Source: Oscillospiraceae bacterium (GTDB lineage: Bacteria > Bacillota_A > Clostridia > Oscillospirales > Oscillospiraceae). From it: DNA of 64,000 bases. The notes beneath the pieces are model-generated. The model did not search any database, was not told the origin of the DNA, and saw only the letters and a list, made by a program, of their open reading frames with translations. The stretch spans positions 1 through 64,000 of the forward strand of contig CADADE010000001.1 in the NCBI GenBank assembly GCA_902786615.1. The letters are read 5' to 3'. Position 1 is the stretch's first letter. Every line of letters starts with the position of its first letter. Below are positions 51,464 to 60,440 of this stretch, piece after piece. The translations under genes and the position numbers were made by a program.

Positions 51464-52012
51464 ATGAAAGAAAATGTTATCATCGTAAACTGCAAGGTGC
51501 CGAGCGAGGCTTACCAGATCCTGAGCATCCTGCGCCGGGATTTTGACAATGAAAGCTATACGATTTCCCAGGCGGCTGTTGTGAAAAAGGACACCGGCCA
51601 CATTACCCTGGAAGACGGCTTTATCGCCGGCAACCCGGTTGAAGGCCGCGGCTGGACCGGCAGCCTGATCGGCAGCCTGGTGGGCATCCTCGGCGGCCCC
51701 CTGGGCGTTCTGTTCGGCGGCAGCGTCGGCGCGCTGATCGGCGATTCCATGGACGCAAAGGAGATGGAGGGCAAATCCGTGCTGCTGGAAAAGGCCGGCG
51801 AGTGCCTGACCGACGGCGAGACCGCCCTGCTGCTGATGGTCAAGGAGGAGGACGAGACCGCGCTGGCCGCGAAGCTGAAGGGCCTCCAGGTCTCCATCAC
51901 CCGCATGGATGCTGCGGAGATCGCCGCCGAGATCGAGCACGCGGAAGAGCAGCAGCGCCTGAAAGAGGAAGAGCTTGCCCAGATTCCCGAGAAAGCCAAC
52001 TCCGGCGACTGA
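51464..52012 (+). CDS. DUF1269 protein with glycine zipper
   Basis: 182 residues. The centre is a glycine-zipper hairpin, 'GSLIGSLVGILGGPLGVLFG' followed by GSVGALIGDSM (about 64-95), the mark of DUF1269. A ferredoxin-like N-terminal region and an acidic C-terminal coiled coil surround it. Such proteins may associate with membranes; the function is not established to my knowledge. It has its own promoter and is followed by a small reading frame of 47 codons. Confidence 0.75.
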   Translation: MKENVIIVNCKVPSEAYQILSILRRDFDNESYTISQAAVVKKDTGHITLEDGFIAGNPVEGRGWTGSLIGSLVGILGGPLGVLFGGSVGALIGDSMDAKEMEGKSVLLEKAGECLTDGETALLLMVKEEDETALAAKLKGLQVSITRMDAAEIAAEIEHAEEQQRLKEEELAQIPEKANSGD

Positions 52013-52056
52013 TCTATAGAACAGGCGCAGCCGCGCCATGAAAGGCAGGCACAGAT

Positions 52057-52200
52057 ATGGTCTCCGGAAGAATGGAGTTTCACGCGCAGACGATCATGCA
52101 GCACGCGGACTTTCGCTATGAAGAAGGCCCCGGCGGCCATTTCTGGAGCTTCTGGAACGAATATCTCCCGCGGGGCCTGGACTGGCTCCTGAGCAAATAA
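52057..52200 (+). CDS. 47-residue protein, unknown function
   Basis: An ATG at 52057 follows AAAGGCAGG. The product 'MVSGRMEFHAQTIMQHADFR' continues to a Trp/Phe-rich end with 'GGHFWSFWNEYLPRG'. Good coding bias, 44 bases after the DUF1269 gene and directly before a terminator, all support a real gene. No membrane segment and no known motif. Confidence 0.5.
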   Translation: MVSGRMEFHAQTIMQHADFRYEEGPGGHFWSFWNEYLPRGLDWLLSK

Positions 52201-52221
52201 TCGTCACGGGATATCATAAAA

Positions 52222-52263
52222 AGAGAAGTCATGCGGATCATGCGTCCGATGACTTCTTTTTTA
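52222..52263. terminator. Terminator between the small gene and the second LacI
   Basis: AGAAGTCAT (52224-52232) pairs with ATGACTTCT (52249-52257), inner bases pair partly, and T6 follows. It serves the plus-strand operon and probably the convergent LacI gene. Confidence 0.8.
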
Positions 52264-52270
52264 TATGGAA

Positions 52271-53263
52271 TCAGTCTTTTGTGGTGCCGCCCGGCGCGTA
52301 GCGCACCGGCAGACATATATTGCGCGGGGCGGACGCGTCGACGTCGAGCAGCAGACGGACGGCGGTTTCCGCCATCTGCGCGATCGGCTGTACAATGGTG
52401 GAGCAGGCATGGCGGCCGGTAGCATAGTCGGTAATCCCGTCATATCCGATGAGCTGCACATCCTGCGGGATACGCACGCCGCGCTCCGCAAGAAAAGCCC
52501 GTATGCGGCAGACGAGCCTGTCCGTGTTGCAGAAGATCCCGTCAAAGTCCAGACGCCCATCGTGCAAATGCTCCTGCAGAAAGGCATAGAAGGGGGCTTC
52601 GCCGTCCGCGTCGCGAAGGATGATCCGCTCGTGTTCAATTTGCAGGCGGCGGCAGGCGGCCTCAAAGCCCACCCCGCGCTTATCCACTTCGCCGGGAACA
52701 TCAGACGCCACCCCCATGAACAGCAGCCGCCTGCATCCGAGCTCGGCAAGCTTTTCCACGGCCATCTCCCCGCCGTGAAGGTTGTCGGAGGAGACACAGG
52801 GGATACTGTCGCCGCAGTGGCGGTCGATTGTCACCATGGGCGTTGAATCGTCGGGCTTCAGATCGGGGCTGTAGGTGAGCGCGATCACACCGTCGACTTT
52901 GTTCTCATGCCCGAGGATCAGGCACTTTTTTTCTGCCTCGGGATCGTAATTGGTGATCATCAGCATGCTGCGGTAGCTGTGCCGCATCAGGCAGGCGGTC
53001 AGCTCGTCCGTCAGGATGGCGAAAAAGGGATGATACAGCGACGGCATCAGCAGCGCCACGCAGTTCGTGCGGTTTGTTTTCAAGCCCCGGGCATAGCTGT
53101 TCACGCGGTAGCCGAGCTTTTCAATGGCGTCCTCCACGCGCAGACGATAGCTCTCGCCGACGGGAATGCCGTTGATGACCTTGGAAACGGTGCCGAGGGC
53201 GACACCGGCCTCTTTGGCCACATCCTTCATGGTGGGGTTGTTGGTTTTTTTCAAGCGGCACAC
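52271..53263 (-). CDS. LacI-family regulator, orphan
   Basis: 330 residues. Head 'MKDVAKEAGVALGTVSKVIN' with 'NSYARGLKTNRTN' as hinge, and a full periplasmic-binding-type core ending 'LIGYDGITDYATGR'. The start is uncertain: GTG 53263 has AAAAGG only two bases away; TTG 53254 has better spacing. No sugar transporter or hydrolase is adjacent. The divergent neighbour is a truncated yesL gene, which suggests the locus it once controlled has been lost. Confidence 0.85.
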   Translation of the reverse strand: MCRLKKTNNPTMKDVAKEAGVALGTVSKVINGIPVGESYRLRVEDAIEKLGYRVNSYARGLKTNRTNCVALLMPSLYHPFFAILTDELTACLMRHSYRSMLMITNYDPEAEKKCLILGHENKVDGVIALTYSPDLKPDDSTPMVTIDRHCGDSIPCVSSDNLHGGEMAVEKLAELGCRRLLFMGVASDVPGEVDKRGVGFEAACRRLQIEHERIILRDADGEAPFYAFLQEHLHDGRLDFDGIFCNTDRLVCRIRAFLAERGVRIPQDVQLIGYDGITDYATGRHACSTIVQPIAQMAETAVRLLLDVDASAPRNICLPVRYAPGGTTKD

Positions 53264-53380
53264 AACCTTTTGCTTTCTATATGAATGAAATTATAGCAAT
53301 GAAGTTCTCAAAAGAAAAGCCCATTTCCTGTTTCTGGGGAGGCGCGGGGAATCTTTCGTCGAGTTGCAAAAATGGGAGCG

Positions 53381-53395
53381 CTGCAATTGTTGCAG
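53381..53395. promoter_or_regulatory. Candidate operator near the orphan LacI
   Basis: CTGCAATTGTTGCAG is a perfect 6-bp inverted repeat with a 3-base centre, between the LacI gene and the yesL remnant. It lacks the central CG of usual LacI operators, so the link is uncertain. Confidence 0.3.
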
Positions 53396-53470
53396 GTTTC
53401 CGAAAAAACAGACCGGATAACAAAATGCTTTGACATGAGCGCTTGACTGTGTTTTCTTTTTGTCGAGAAG

Positions 53471-53815
53471 ATGTGTAACGTTTCACGAACACCGGGGGGC
53501 GCGGCCCTCACCGCCCTGTATGACGCCTGTATCCGCCTTGTGCGCGGAGAGGATAACGAGCTTGCGCGGGATTATTTTCGAGCCTTCAAAGCAAATTTCA
53601 AAAAAGCAACATTGGCCTGGCTGCTGTTTCTCGCGGCCGTTCTGCTCCACAGCGCCCATGAGATGAAAAACGAGGGCCTGGAGTTTCACCCCGGCGACGG
53701 CACAGTCTGCCACATCGGGCGCTATGATCGGGAAAACCGCCGCCTCTATGACGCTCTATACACCCCTGAGCGCCGACGGCATCCGCTTTTCCGCCGACGG
53801 CGCCGCACTCCATAA
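53471..53815 (+). pseudogene. Remnant of a YesL-family (DUF624) membrane protein gene
   Basis: Residues 8-55, 'TPGGAALTALYDACIRLVRG', 'DYFRAFKANFKKATLAWLLF', are the first cytoplasmic loop and second membrane segment of DUF624 proteins. The first membrane segment is missing and, after 'LAAVLLHSAHEM', the sequence changes to an unrelated acidic stretch 'NEGLEFHPGDGTVCHIGRYD' and ends in Arg-rich frame-shifted sequence. In a different frame, this second part continues 'YTPLSADGIRFSADGAALHK', so two decayed genes seem joined by deletion. YesL proteins accompany sugar ABC importers, in keeping with the LacI next door. Confidence 0.55.
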
Positions 53816-54003
53816 AAACCCATATCTGCCGCAAAAAACACATTGCAGGCCATTGACATTTTTAGAGCAGTTTATATAATAAAAACAACGCAGCTTGGCA
53901 TAAAATGGCTGCCAGACTGACGAAACCCGCGTCAGGGCCTGTACACAGGCGCAAATCCTGCATATCAGGAGACCAAGGGAAAAAACAAAGGAGGCGTTTT
54001 TCG

Positions 54004-55917
54004 TTGAAAAAAACCATTGCAATTCTGCTTGCGATCGTATTGTGCATGTCGCTTTGCACGACTGCCTTCGCGGATGACGGCTGGACGATCTTCGTGTATT
54101 TGTGTGGATCGGATCTGGAAAGTGAAAACGGCTTCGCAAGCGAAAACATGAAGGAAATGATCGAAGCAAGCGCCGCTTCCGGCGTTCGCTTTATTGTGGA
54201 GACCGGCGGTGCGTCCGAATGGAAGAACGACGCGAATGCCGATGAGCTGGACCGCTATGAGATCGCCGGCGGGGTCAGCACGATTGTCGACCACCAGCCC
54301 ACCGCCGATATGGGCAACGCGCAGACACTGGCGGATTTCCTCAGCTGGGGTCTTGCGGCTTATCCCGCGGCACATGTCGGCCTGGTACTGTGGGATCACG
54401 GCAGCGGCAGCATCAACGGCGTCTGCTTTGATGAGCTCAACGACCTTAACAGCCTCTCCCTGCGGGACATCGACACCGCACTCAGCGGCGTGAAGGACGC
54501 GCTGCCGAACGGTTTTGACTTCATCGGCTTCGACGCCTGCCTGATGGGCACCGTGGAAACCGCGGCCATGCTCGCCCCCTATGCAAAATACCTGATCGGC
54601 TCTCAGGAGCTGGAGCCCGGCACCGGCTGGGACTACAAGGTGTTCGGAAGCTGCCTTCAGGCGAACCCCTCCGCGGACACGGTTACGCTCGGAAAGGCGA
54701 TTTGCGACGGCTTCTATCAGAACAGCGTCGCAGATGATCAGGGTGACAGTGCTACGCTCGCGCTGGTCGACCTCAGCAAAATCGACGCGTTTCGCACGGC
54801 CTTTGACCTCTATGCCCAGAATCTTTATGAGGCGACGGATAAGAGCGAGAACTTTGCCCCGATTTGCCGCGCCATCCGTTCTGCGGAAAACTACGGCGGC
54901 AATAACCGCAGCGAGGGTTATACGAACATGGTCGACCTTGGCGGTCTGATCGACGCCGGGGCCGAGTGGTCGTCCAACGCCCAGGCTGCCCGCGACGCGT
55001 TGAATGCCGTGATCGTCTACCAGACAGTGGGCGACGCACATAAGGATGCAAGCGGCCTTTCGGTCTATTTCCCACTCCAGGTCCAGGGCTCGAAGGAGCT
55101 TTCGATCTTCCGCGACGTCTGCGTCAGCACACATTACCTTGCGCTGGTTGACAAAATCGCCTACGGCTTTGCAAACGGCGGCAGCCTGGAAGGCTACAGC
55201 GAAAATACGCCCTGGGACTGGGACTCCATGGTGCCGGATAACGACGGGCAGAGCACCGCGATCACCTTCGACCAGGCGCCCGCGCTGGATGAAAACGGCA
55301 GCTATGGCTTCGTCCTCTCTCAGAAGGGTCTGGAAAACACCGCATCCGTGGACGCCATGGTCTATATGTATTCTCCTGATGGACAGGACTGCATTTCCAT
55401 CGGCCTTACCAGCGACGTGATAGCCGACTGGAATACCGGCGCGGTGAGAGATAATTTCGACGGCTACTGGTTCTCCCTGCCCGACGGACAGAACCTCAGA
55501 GTGCAGCTTGTCGATGAGAATGAAAACGACTCCGTTTATACCGCCCCTGTCCAGGTCAACGACGACAGCACCAATCTCCGATTCTCCTGGGACGGCAGTA
55601 CGGGTGAACTGCAGATTATCGGCGTCTGGGACGGCGTCGACAACAATGGTATTGCCGCTCGTGCCGGTGATACGCTGCAACCCGGCGACCGTATTGTCCC
55701 GCTGTATGACGCCTCTGACGTCGATACCGGCGAGGCGTCGGTGTATTCCGGTCAGGAGTATGTCTGGGGCGACGGCGACAAGCTTGCGTTCGGTCTGCTT
55801 TCGGACGGCGATTATCTGTATTCCTTCTACATCAATGATATCTTCGGCGGAAGCTATGTTACCGACAACGTCAAGTTCTCCGTTGATCAGGGCGGCGTTT
55901 CCTTCTACGCAGCCTGA
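54004..55917 (+). CDS. Secreted clostripain-family (C11) cysteine protease
   Basis: 637 residues. AAAGGAGG lies before the TTG at 54004, giving the signal peptide 'MKKTIAILLAIVLCMSLCTT' and cleavage after AFA. The caspase-like C11 domain has the catalytic pair His132 in 'LWDHGSGS' and Cys179 in 'GFDACLMG'. A C-terminal region (about 430-637) is beta-rich, with 'YMYSPDGQDC' and many Asp, probably substrate- or calcium-binding. C11 proteases usually cut after Arg or Lys and mature by self-cleavage. No anchor is seen, so it should be released. Confidence 0.88.
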   Translation: MKKTIAILLAIVLCMSLCTTAFADDGWTIFVYLCGSDLESENGFASENMKEMIEASAASGVRFIVETGGASEWKNDANADELDRYEIAGGVSTIVDHQPTADMGNAQTLADFLSWGLAAYPAAHVGLVLWDHGSGSINGVCFDELNDLNSLSLRDIDTALSGVKDALPNGFDFIGFDACLMGTVETAAMLAPYAKYLIGSQELEPGTGWDYKVFGSCLQANPSADTVTLGKAICDGFYQNSVADDQGDSATLALVDLSKIDAFRTAFDLYAQNLYEATDKSENFAPICRAIRSAENYGGNNRSEGYTNMVDLGGLIDAGAEWSSNAQAARDALNAVIVYQTVGDAHKDASGLSVYFPLQVQGSKELSIFRDVCVSTHYLALVDKIAYGFANGGSLEGYSENTPWDWDSMVPDNDGQSTAITFDQAPALDENGSYGFVLSQKGLENTASVDAMVYMYSPDGQDCISIGLTSDVIADWNTGAVRDNFDGYWFSLPDGQNLRVQLVDENENDSVYTAPVQVNDDSTNLRFSWDGSTGELQIIGVWDGVDNNGIAARAGDTLQPGDRIVPLYDASDVDTGEASVYSGQEYVWGDGDKLAFGLLSDGDYLYSFYINDIFGGSYVTDNVKFSVDQGGVSFYAA

Positions 55918-55949
55918 TATCGGATAAGATTTATCAGCGCAAAGCAAAA

Positions 55950-55996
55950 AAGCACTCACAGGAGGCGCGGCAGCGCCTCCTGTGAGTGCTTCTCTC
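55950..55996. terminator. Terminator between the protease and nucleoside kinase genes
   Basis: A perfect 18-bp stem, AGCACTCACAGGAGGCGC (55951-55968) and its inverse at 55973-55990, with T- and A-rich flanks. It serves both convergent transcripts. Confidence 0.9.
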
Positions 55997-56011
55997 TTTT
56001 GAAATGTTTGC

Positions 56012-56941
56012 TTAACCGTAAATGCCGCCGCCGATGAATTCGCGGATCAAAGCGTCGTCGGCTACGTCTTCCTCCGGAATGTGGCCGAACAGCTGCAGCG
56101 CAGGCAGGACTCTGCGCAGCTCCTCAAAGCGCTCGATACCCTCCGGCACAGACTTGAAAAGCTGCGTCGCCGTGTGGTTGAAGACCGGCAGCTCATACGC
56201 GAAGGAGGTGTCAAAACGGAAGTTTGCCTGGTCCTTGAAGGGGGATATGTAGCTCATTTCACCACGGCGGACGTTGGCCCACATACTCATGGTCTCCTGC
56301 GGATCGGAGCCGCGGAACTTGTAGTCGCGCACCATGCGCCGCACAAGGCGGAACCAGGTGCGCTTGAAGACCACGCGGCCCTGAAATTCCACGTCGCTGC
56401 GGGCGGAAATATAGAGCTTGAAGGCCTCGGGATGCACGTCGGTAATCATGGTGTTGAGCGCGTGGATGCCCTCAAAAACCACCATCTCGTCCTTGCCCAG
56501 CTTGATGGACTTGGAGGGCGTCTGAATCCGCATACGGCGGGAAAACTCAAACTTGGGAACGTAGATGCGCTCGCCCTTCGCAAGCTGATCAAAGTGCCTG
56601 TTTAAAAGCTCCATATCCAGGCACAGGGGCGATTCAAGGTCGAGCTCGCCCTCGGGAGTGCGGGGGGTCGTGCGATCGACGGTTTTAAAATAGTCGTCCA
56701 TGCCGACGTAATGCGTGCGCACGCCGCGCTTTTCCAGAGCCTCGGCAATCTTCATCGAGGTCGTGGTTTTGCCCGAGCCGGAGGGACCGGACAGCAGAAT
56801 GATGGGGCTCTTTTCCTTATTGTCAAGGATGCGGTCGACCGCCTCCTCCACGCGCTGCCTGTAAAGTGCGTCGCACTCCTCCATAAAGCCCTTGGGATCG
56901 CTGACAGTTCTCAGGTTGATGTCGTTAAGCTTGTATGCCAT
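56012..56941 (-). CDS. Uridine kinase-like nucleoside kinase
   Basis: 309 residues. Walker A 'LLSGPSGSGKTTTSMKIAE' near residue 50, 'YVGMDDYFKTVDRT' (nucleoside site), 'PKFEFSRRMRI' and 'MVVFEGIHALNTM' match the phosphoribulokinase/uridine kinase family. It differs from udk at 26167 and resembles the nucleoside kinases often found fused to a TGS domain; that domain is absent. The ATG follows the hemZ stop with no gap (TAA then ATG). Confidence 0.82.
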   Translation of the reverse strand: MAYKLNDINLRTVSDPKGFMEECDALYRQRVEEAVDRILDNKEKSPIILLSGPSGSGKTTTSMKIAEALEKRGVRTHYVGMDDYFKTVDRTTPRTPEGELDLESPLCLDMELLNRHFDQLAKGERIYVPKFEFSRRMRIQTPSKSIKLGKDEMVVFEGIHALNTMITDVHPEAFKLYISARSDVEFQGRVVFKRTWFRLVRRMVRDYKFRGSDPQETMSMWANVRRGEMSYISPFKDQANFRFDTSFAYELPVFNHTATQLFKSVPEGIERFEELRRVLPALQLFGHIPEEDVADDALIREFIGGGIYG

Positions 56942-58429
56942 TTAGTTCGCTTCCTCCTTATCTGCTTGATAAAATGCCGAAATGCGTGTCTTCTCAGCGC
57001 ATGTTCTGTCAATACTCTCTATGTATTCCAGCGGATATTTGGGCGCCATCAGGCGGATATTGCGCCCGCCGTCTGTGCGGATAAGCTTTGTGGAGCCGCC
57101 CCCGCCCATGGCCAGGATGCTCCGCAGCTCCTCCATAATGCAGATGTTGTACAGGTTTACGCGCCCGTCCCGTGCCCAGCCGACATTCTCGAAGCCGCCG
57201 GACATAAACTTCTGTCGATAGAGGTAATAGGGGACATAGCCCGCCGCGCTCAGGCGCTGCGAGGCGTAATCGAGCATGGAAGATACTTCCCGCGCACCGG
57301 GGATGGGCGTCTCCTCCAGCGTGATGCGGGAGCCCTTCTTGAGCGAAAGGGTGTGTACTGTGATATTCTCTGCGCCCAGAGCGAGTACCTTTTCAAGCGT
57401 GGAGCGGAAGCCCGCGACACTGTCGCCCGGCAGACCCGCGATGAGATCCATATTCACGTCAAAACCGCCGACAGCCCGCGCCTTTTCCAAAGCCGATACG
57501 ATATCTGCCGCCGTATGCCTGCGCCCGATCAGCTCCAGCACCCGGTCGTCCATGGTCTGGGGATTGACGCTGATGCGGTCCACGCCGTGGCGGCGCAGAA
57601 CCTGCAGCTTCTCTGTGGTGATGGTATCGGGCCGACCCGCCTCCACGGTGTATTCCCGCAGGGCGGAGAGATCAAACCGCTCAGCAAGTACCGTGCACAG
57701 CCGCTCAAGCTGCCCGGCGGAGAGCGTGGTGGGCGTGCCGCCGCCCATGTAGAGCGACACCGGTCTGAGCCCCAGCGCCTTCACCTGTGCCGCCGTGGCG
57801 GCGATTTCCTGTTCCAGCGCAAGCAGGAAGGGCTCGACAAGCTTCATGCTCTTTTCCACCGATTGACTGACGAAGCTGCAATAGGCGCAGCGCGTCGGGC
57901 AGAAGGGGATGCCCACATAAAGGCAGACGTCCTTCTCACTGAGCGAGGCTTCTGCTTTCAGCGTTTCCCGCGTGGTGATGAGACACAGCCCCGCGCGCTC
58001 GGCACTGACGTCGTACTCGTGGATGAAACGCCGCAGGGCGGTCTTTTCATCCAGACCGTCGCCGATGAGTCCCGCCAGCAGCTTTCCGGGCCGCACGCCG
58101 GTGAGCGCGCCCCAGGCAGGCTTCGAGACCCCTGCCTTCAGCGCCGCGCGGTACATGGCGTTTTTGACAAGGCGCTGGCAGATCCGGTCCCGCTGCAGCG
58201 GGTCGGTGAGCGCCTCGTTCCGGGCACGGGCGGCGCCGCGAAAAACGTTTTTTCCGCGGTAGTAGGCACAGCTTGCGCCGGTAATCTGTTCGCCGCGGCT
58301 GAGGCGGATTTCCATGCGATCCCCGGCAGGCGGCGCATCCGGGTATTCCGGCCGCTCCTCGGGGAACAGCGTGAGCAGCATTTGCTCCACCGCGTATTTA
58401 TAATCATGGCCGTAAAGAACCAGCTTCAT
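56942..58429 (-). CDS. hemZ: HemZ-type radical SAM coproporphyrinogen dehydrogenase-like protein
   Basis: 495 residues. The radical SAM cluster motif is 'CPTRCAYC' (Cys177, 181, 184). 'SLYMGGGTPTTLS' and 'EAGRPDTIT' are HemN/HemZ signatures. The N-terminal domain of about 160 residues is typical of HemZ. It may oxidise coproporphyrinogen III without oxygen, though some HemN-like proteins instead act in heme handling; no other heme genes are here. GGAG precedes ATG 58429. It shares a transcript with the nucleoside kinase. Confidence 0.88.
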   Translation of the reverse strand: MKLVLYGHDYKYAVEQMLLTLFPEERPEYPDAPPAGDRMEIRLSRGEQITGASCAYYRGKNVFRGAARARNEALTDPLQRDRICQRLVKNAMYRAALKAGVSKPAWGALTGVRPGKLLAGLIGDGLDEKTALRRFIHEYDVSAERAGLCLITTRETLKAEASLSEKDVCLYVGIPFCPTRCAYCSFVSQSVEKSMKLVEPFLLALEQEIAATAAQVKALGLRPVSLYMGGGTPTTLSAGQLERLCTVLAERFDLSALREYTVEAGRPDTITTEKLQVLRRHGVDRISVNPQTMDDRVLELIGRRHTAADIVSALEKARAVGGFDVNMDLIAGLPGDSVAGFRSTLEKVLALGAENITVHTLSLKKGSRITLEETPIPGAREVSSMLDYASQRLSAAGYVPYYLYRQKFMSGGFENVGWARDGRVNLYNICIMEELRSILAMGGGGSTKLIRTDGGRNIRLMAPKYPLEYIESIDRTCAEKTRISAFYQADKEEAN

Positions 58430-58690
58430 CGAATTCTCCGTTTGCCGCCCGACAGTAAGCCGCCGGGCAGAATAAGCACGTTTTTTTATCATTATAGCAG
58501 ATACAGAAAAATATGACAATGACCAATATAACATTCAGGAGTAAGACAGTTGCTGGAAAAATAACCGCAAACCCGCATAACAGGCCGATAATTGAAAAAA
58601 TTTTAGTAAAAAAAGACTGGCATTTTTCTCCGTTTTGTTGTATTATAAGTTTGTAGAATTGTTGACTTAGTGTGTGGGAGGGGTGAATGT

Positions 58691-59179
58691 ATGTATTCGA
58701 TCGGCGAAAAGATTATCTATGGGGAAAACGGCGTCTGCACCGTTTCCAAGGTCGCGCCGCTGGAATCCTCCGGGGCGCAGGACAAGCTGTTCTATCATCT
58801 GGAACCCCTGATCGGCACCGGCGTTTATTTTGCACCGGTGGATTCCGGCGCATATATGCGCCCGGTGATCAGCCGTGAGGAGGCGGAGGCTTTGATCGAC
58901 GCGATTCCCACGATCGAACCCGCCATCTGCCGCGACAATCGTTTCAACCATGTGGACGCTTTTTATAAGGAGCTTTTCCGCCAGCACAGCTGTGAGGCGC
59001 TGGTCGCGATTGTCAAGGGCTTGCATCTGCGCATGAGTGAAAAAAAGACCAAGAGCAGCCGCGCGGAGACTACCATGAAACGCGCAAAGGATATCCTGCA
59101 TGGAGAGCTCTCCATCGCCCTGGGCATGGACGTGGGAGAGGTTGAGTCCTATATCAGCGAGCGCCTGAAGGACGCATGA
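58691..59179 (+). CDS. CarD-family transcription regulator
   Basis: 162 residues. The N-terminal RNA-polymerase-interacting domain begins 'MYSIGEKIIYGENGVCTVSK'; the helical C-terminal domain with 'AKDILHGELSIALGMDVGEV' fits CarD. CarD proteins bind the polymerase beta subunit and stabilise open promoters. GGAGGGG precedes ATG 58691, which is preferred over 58670. The 260-base region back to hemZ is AT-rich and holds the promoter; ATTATA near 58640 is a candidate -10. Confidence 0.88.
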   Translation: MYSIGEKIIYGENGVCTVSKVAPLESSGAQDKLFYHLEPLIGTGVYFAPVDSGAYMRPVISREEAEALIDAIPTIEPAICRDNRFNHVDAFYKELFRQHSCEALVAIVKGLHLRMSEKKTKSSRAETTMKRAKDILHGELSIALGMDVGEVESYISERLKDA

Positions 59180-59196
59180 ATACCGTATCTGACGGC

Positions 59197-59239
59197 AGCG
59201 TGAGCCCCCCGAACCATCCCGGTTCGGGGGGCTCACGCT
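59197..59239. terminator. Terminator between carD and ychF
   Basis: A perfect 19-bp stem (59197-59215 with 59221-59239, AGCGTGAGCCCCCCGAACC and its inverse) and a 5-base loop. T tracts are short on both strands. Confidence 0.8.
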
Positions 59240-59245
59240 GTCTGC

Positions 59246-60319
59246 TTAGATATTAAAGCGGAAGTTGGTGATGTCGCCGTCCTGCATGACGTAGTCCTTG
59301 CCCTCAAGACGGAAGAGCCCCTTCTCCTTGGCGGCGGCCATGCTGCCGCAGGCCTTGAGATCCTCAAAGGCGACGATCTCTGCCCGGATAAAGCCGCGCT
59401 CAATGTCCGTGTGAACCTTGCCGGCAGCCTTAGGAGCCTTGGTGCCGCGCACGATGGTCCAGGCGTGCACATCATCTTCGCCGGCGGTGAGGAAGGAGAT
59501 ATAGCCCAGCAGGTCATAGGAGGTCTTGATCAGGCGGTCGAGGCCCGTCTCGGTGAGGCCGAGATCCTCCATGAAGACCTTCGCTTCCTCGGGCTCCAGA
59601 CCGGCGATATCCTCCTCAAACTTCGCCGCCACGGGCAGTACTGCCGCGCCGCGAGCTTCGGCAAAGGACTTAAGGGCCTGGAAGTTCTTGTCGTTTTCCA
59701 CGTCGGCCATGCCGCTCTCGTCCAGGTTCGCCACATAAATGACGGGCTTGACGGACAGCAGGCCGCCGTCGACCAGAATATCCTTGTCCTCATCGGCAAA
59801 GGGAAATTCGCGCGCGGGCTTCTCGGCTTCGAGGTGCGCCATGAGCTGCTGGCACATCTCCACCTCACGCTTATATTTTTTGTCGCCGCTCTTGGCGTTC
59901 TTCTTTGCGCGCTCAAGACGGCGCTCCACGATCTCCAGATCCGCAAGGATCAGCTCCAGATCGAAGGACTCGGCGTCGCGCAGCGCGTCGGCTTCTTCGA
60001 GAAAGATGCTGTCGTCGTCGAAGCATCTCACCACTTCAACCAGCGCGTCCACCATGCGGATGGCCTGGAACACCTCGCGCCCCTTGCCGCCTGCGGCCAC
60101 GCCGGGGACGTCCACAAATTCGATGGTGGCGGGGGTGTATTTTTTCGGATGGTAATAGTCGGCCAGCCAATCAAGCCGCTCGTCCGGAACCTTGGCGGTG
60201 CCAATGTTGGGCTTGGCCCCGGCGACGGTGTAGCTGCCGGTCTCCGCCTGAGAGCCCGTCAGCGCGTTAAACAGAGTTGTCTTTCCCACGTTGGGAAGTC
60301 CCACGATCCCTAATTTCAT
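59246..60319 (-). CDS. ychF: Redox-regulated ATPase YchF (Obg family)
   Basis: 357 residues. P-loop 'GLPNVGKTT' (7-15), G3 'VDVPGV', and the G4 site reads 'NLDESG' rather than NKxD, which is why YchF uses ATP. A coiled coil (about 130-180) and the C-terminal TGS domain ('VHTDIERGFIRAEIV') are complete. It is a ribosome-associated stress protein. The antisense strand shows a long false frame. Confidence 0.96.
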   Translation of the reverse strand: MKLGIVGLPNVGKTTLFNALTGSQAETGSYTVAGAKPNIGTAKVPDERLDWLADYYHPKKYTPATIEFVDVPGVAAGGKGREVFQAIRMVDALVEVVRCFDDDSIFLEEADALRDAESFDLELILADLEIVERRLERAKKNAKSGDKKYKREVEMCQQLMAHLEAEKPAREFPFADEDKDILVDGGLLSVKPVIYVANLDESGMADVENDKNFQALKSFAEARGAAVLPVAAKFEEDIAGLEPEEAKVFMEDLGLTETGLDRLIKTSYDLLGYISFLTAGEDDVHAWTIVRGTKAPKAAGKVHTDIERGFIRAEIVAFEDLKACGSMAAAKEKGLFRLEGKDYVMQDGDITNFRFNI

Positions 60320-60440
60320 ATACGTTTATCTCCTTAGAAAGCGGTTTTCCATACAGTAATGCGTATTATAGCATATTGCCCCTGTTTACTCAAGAGGCGT
60401 CGGGCGAAATGCGCGGGCTTACGAGGTCTGCGGCGGAGGG

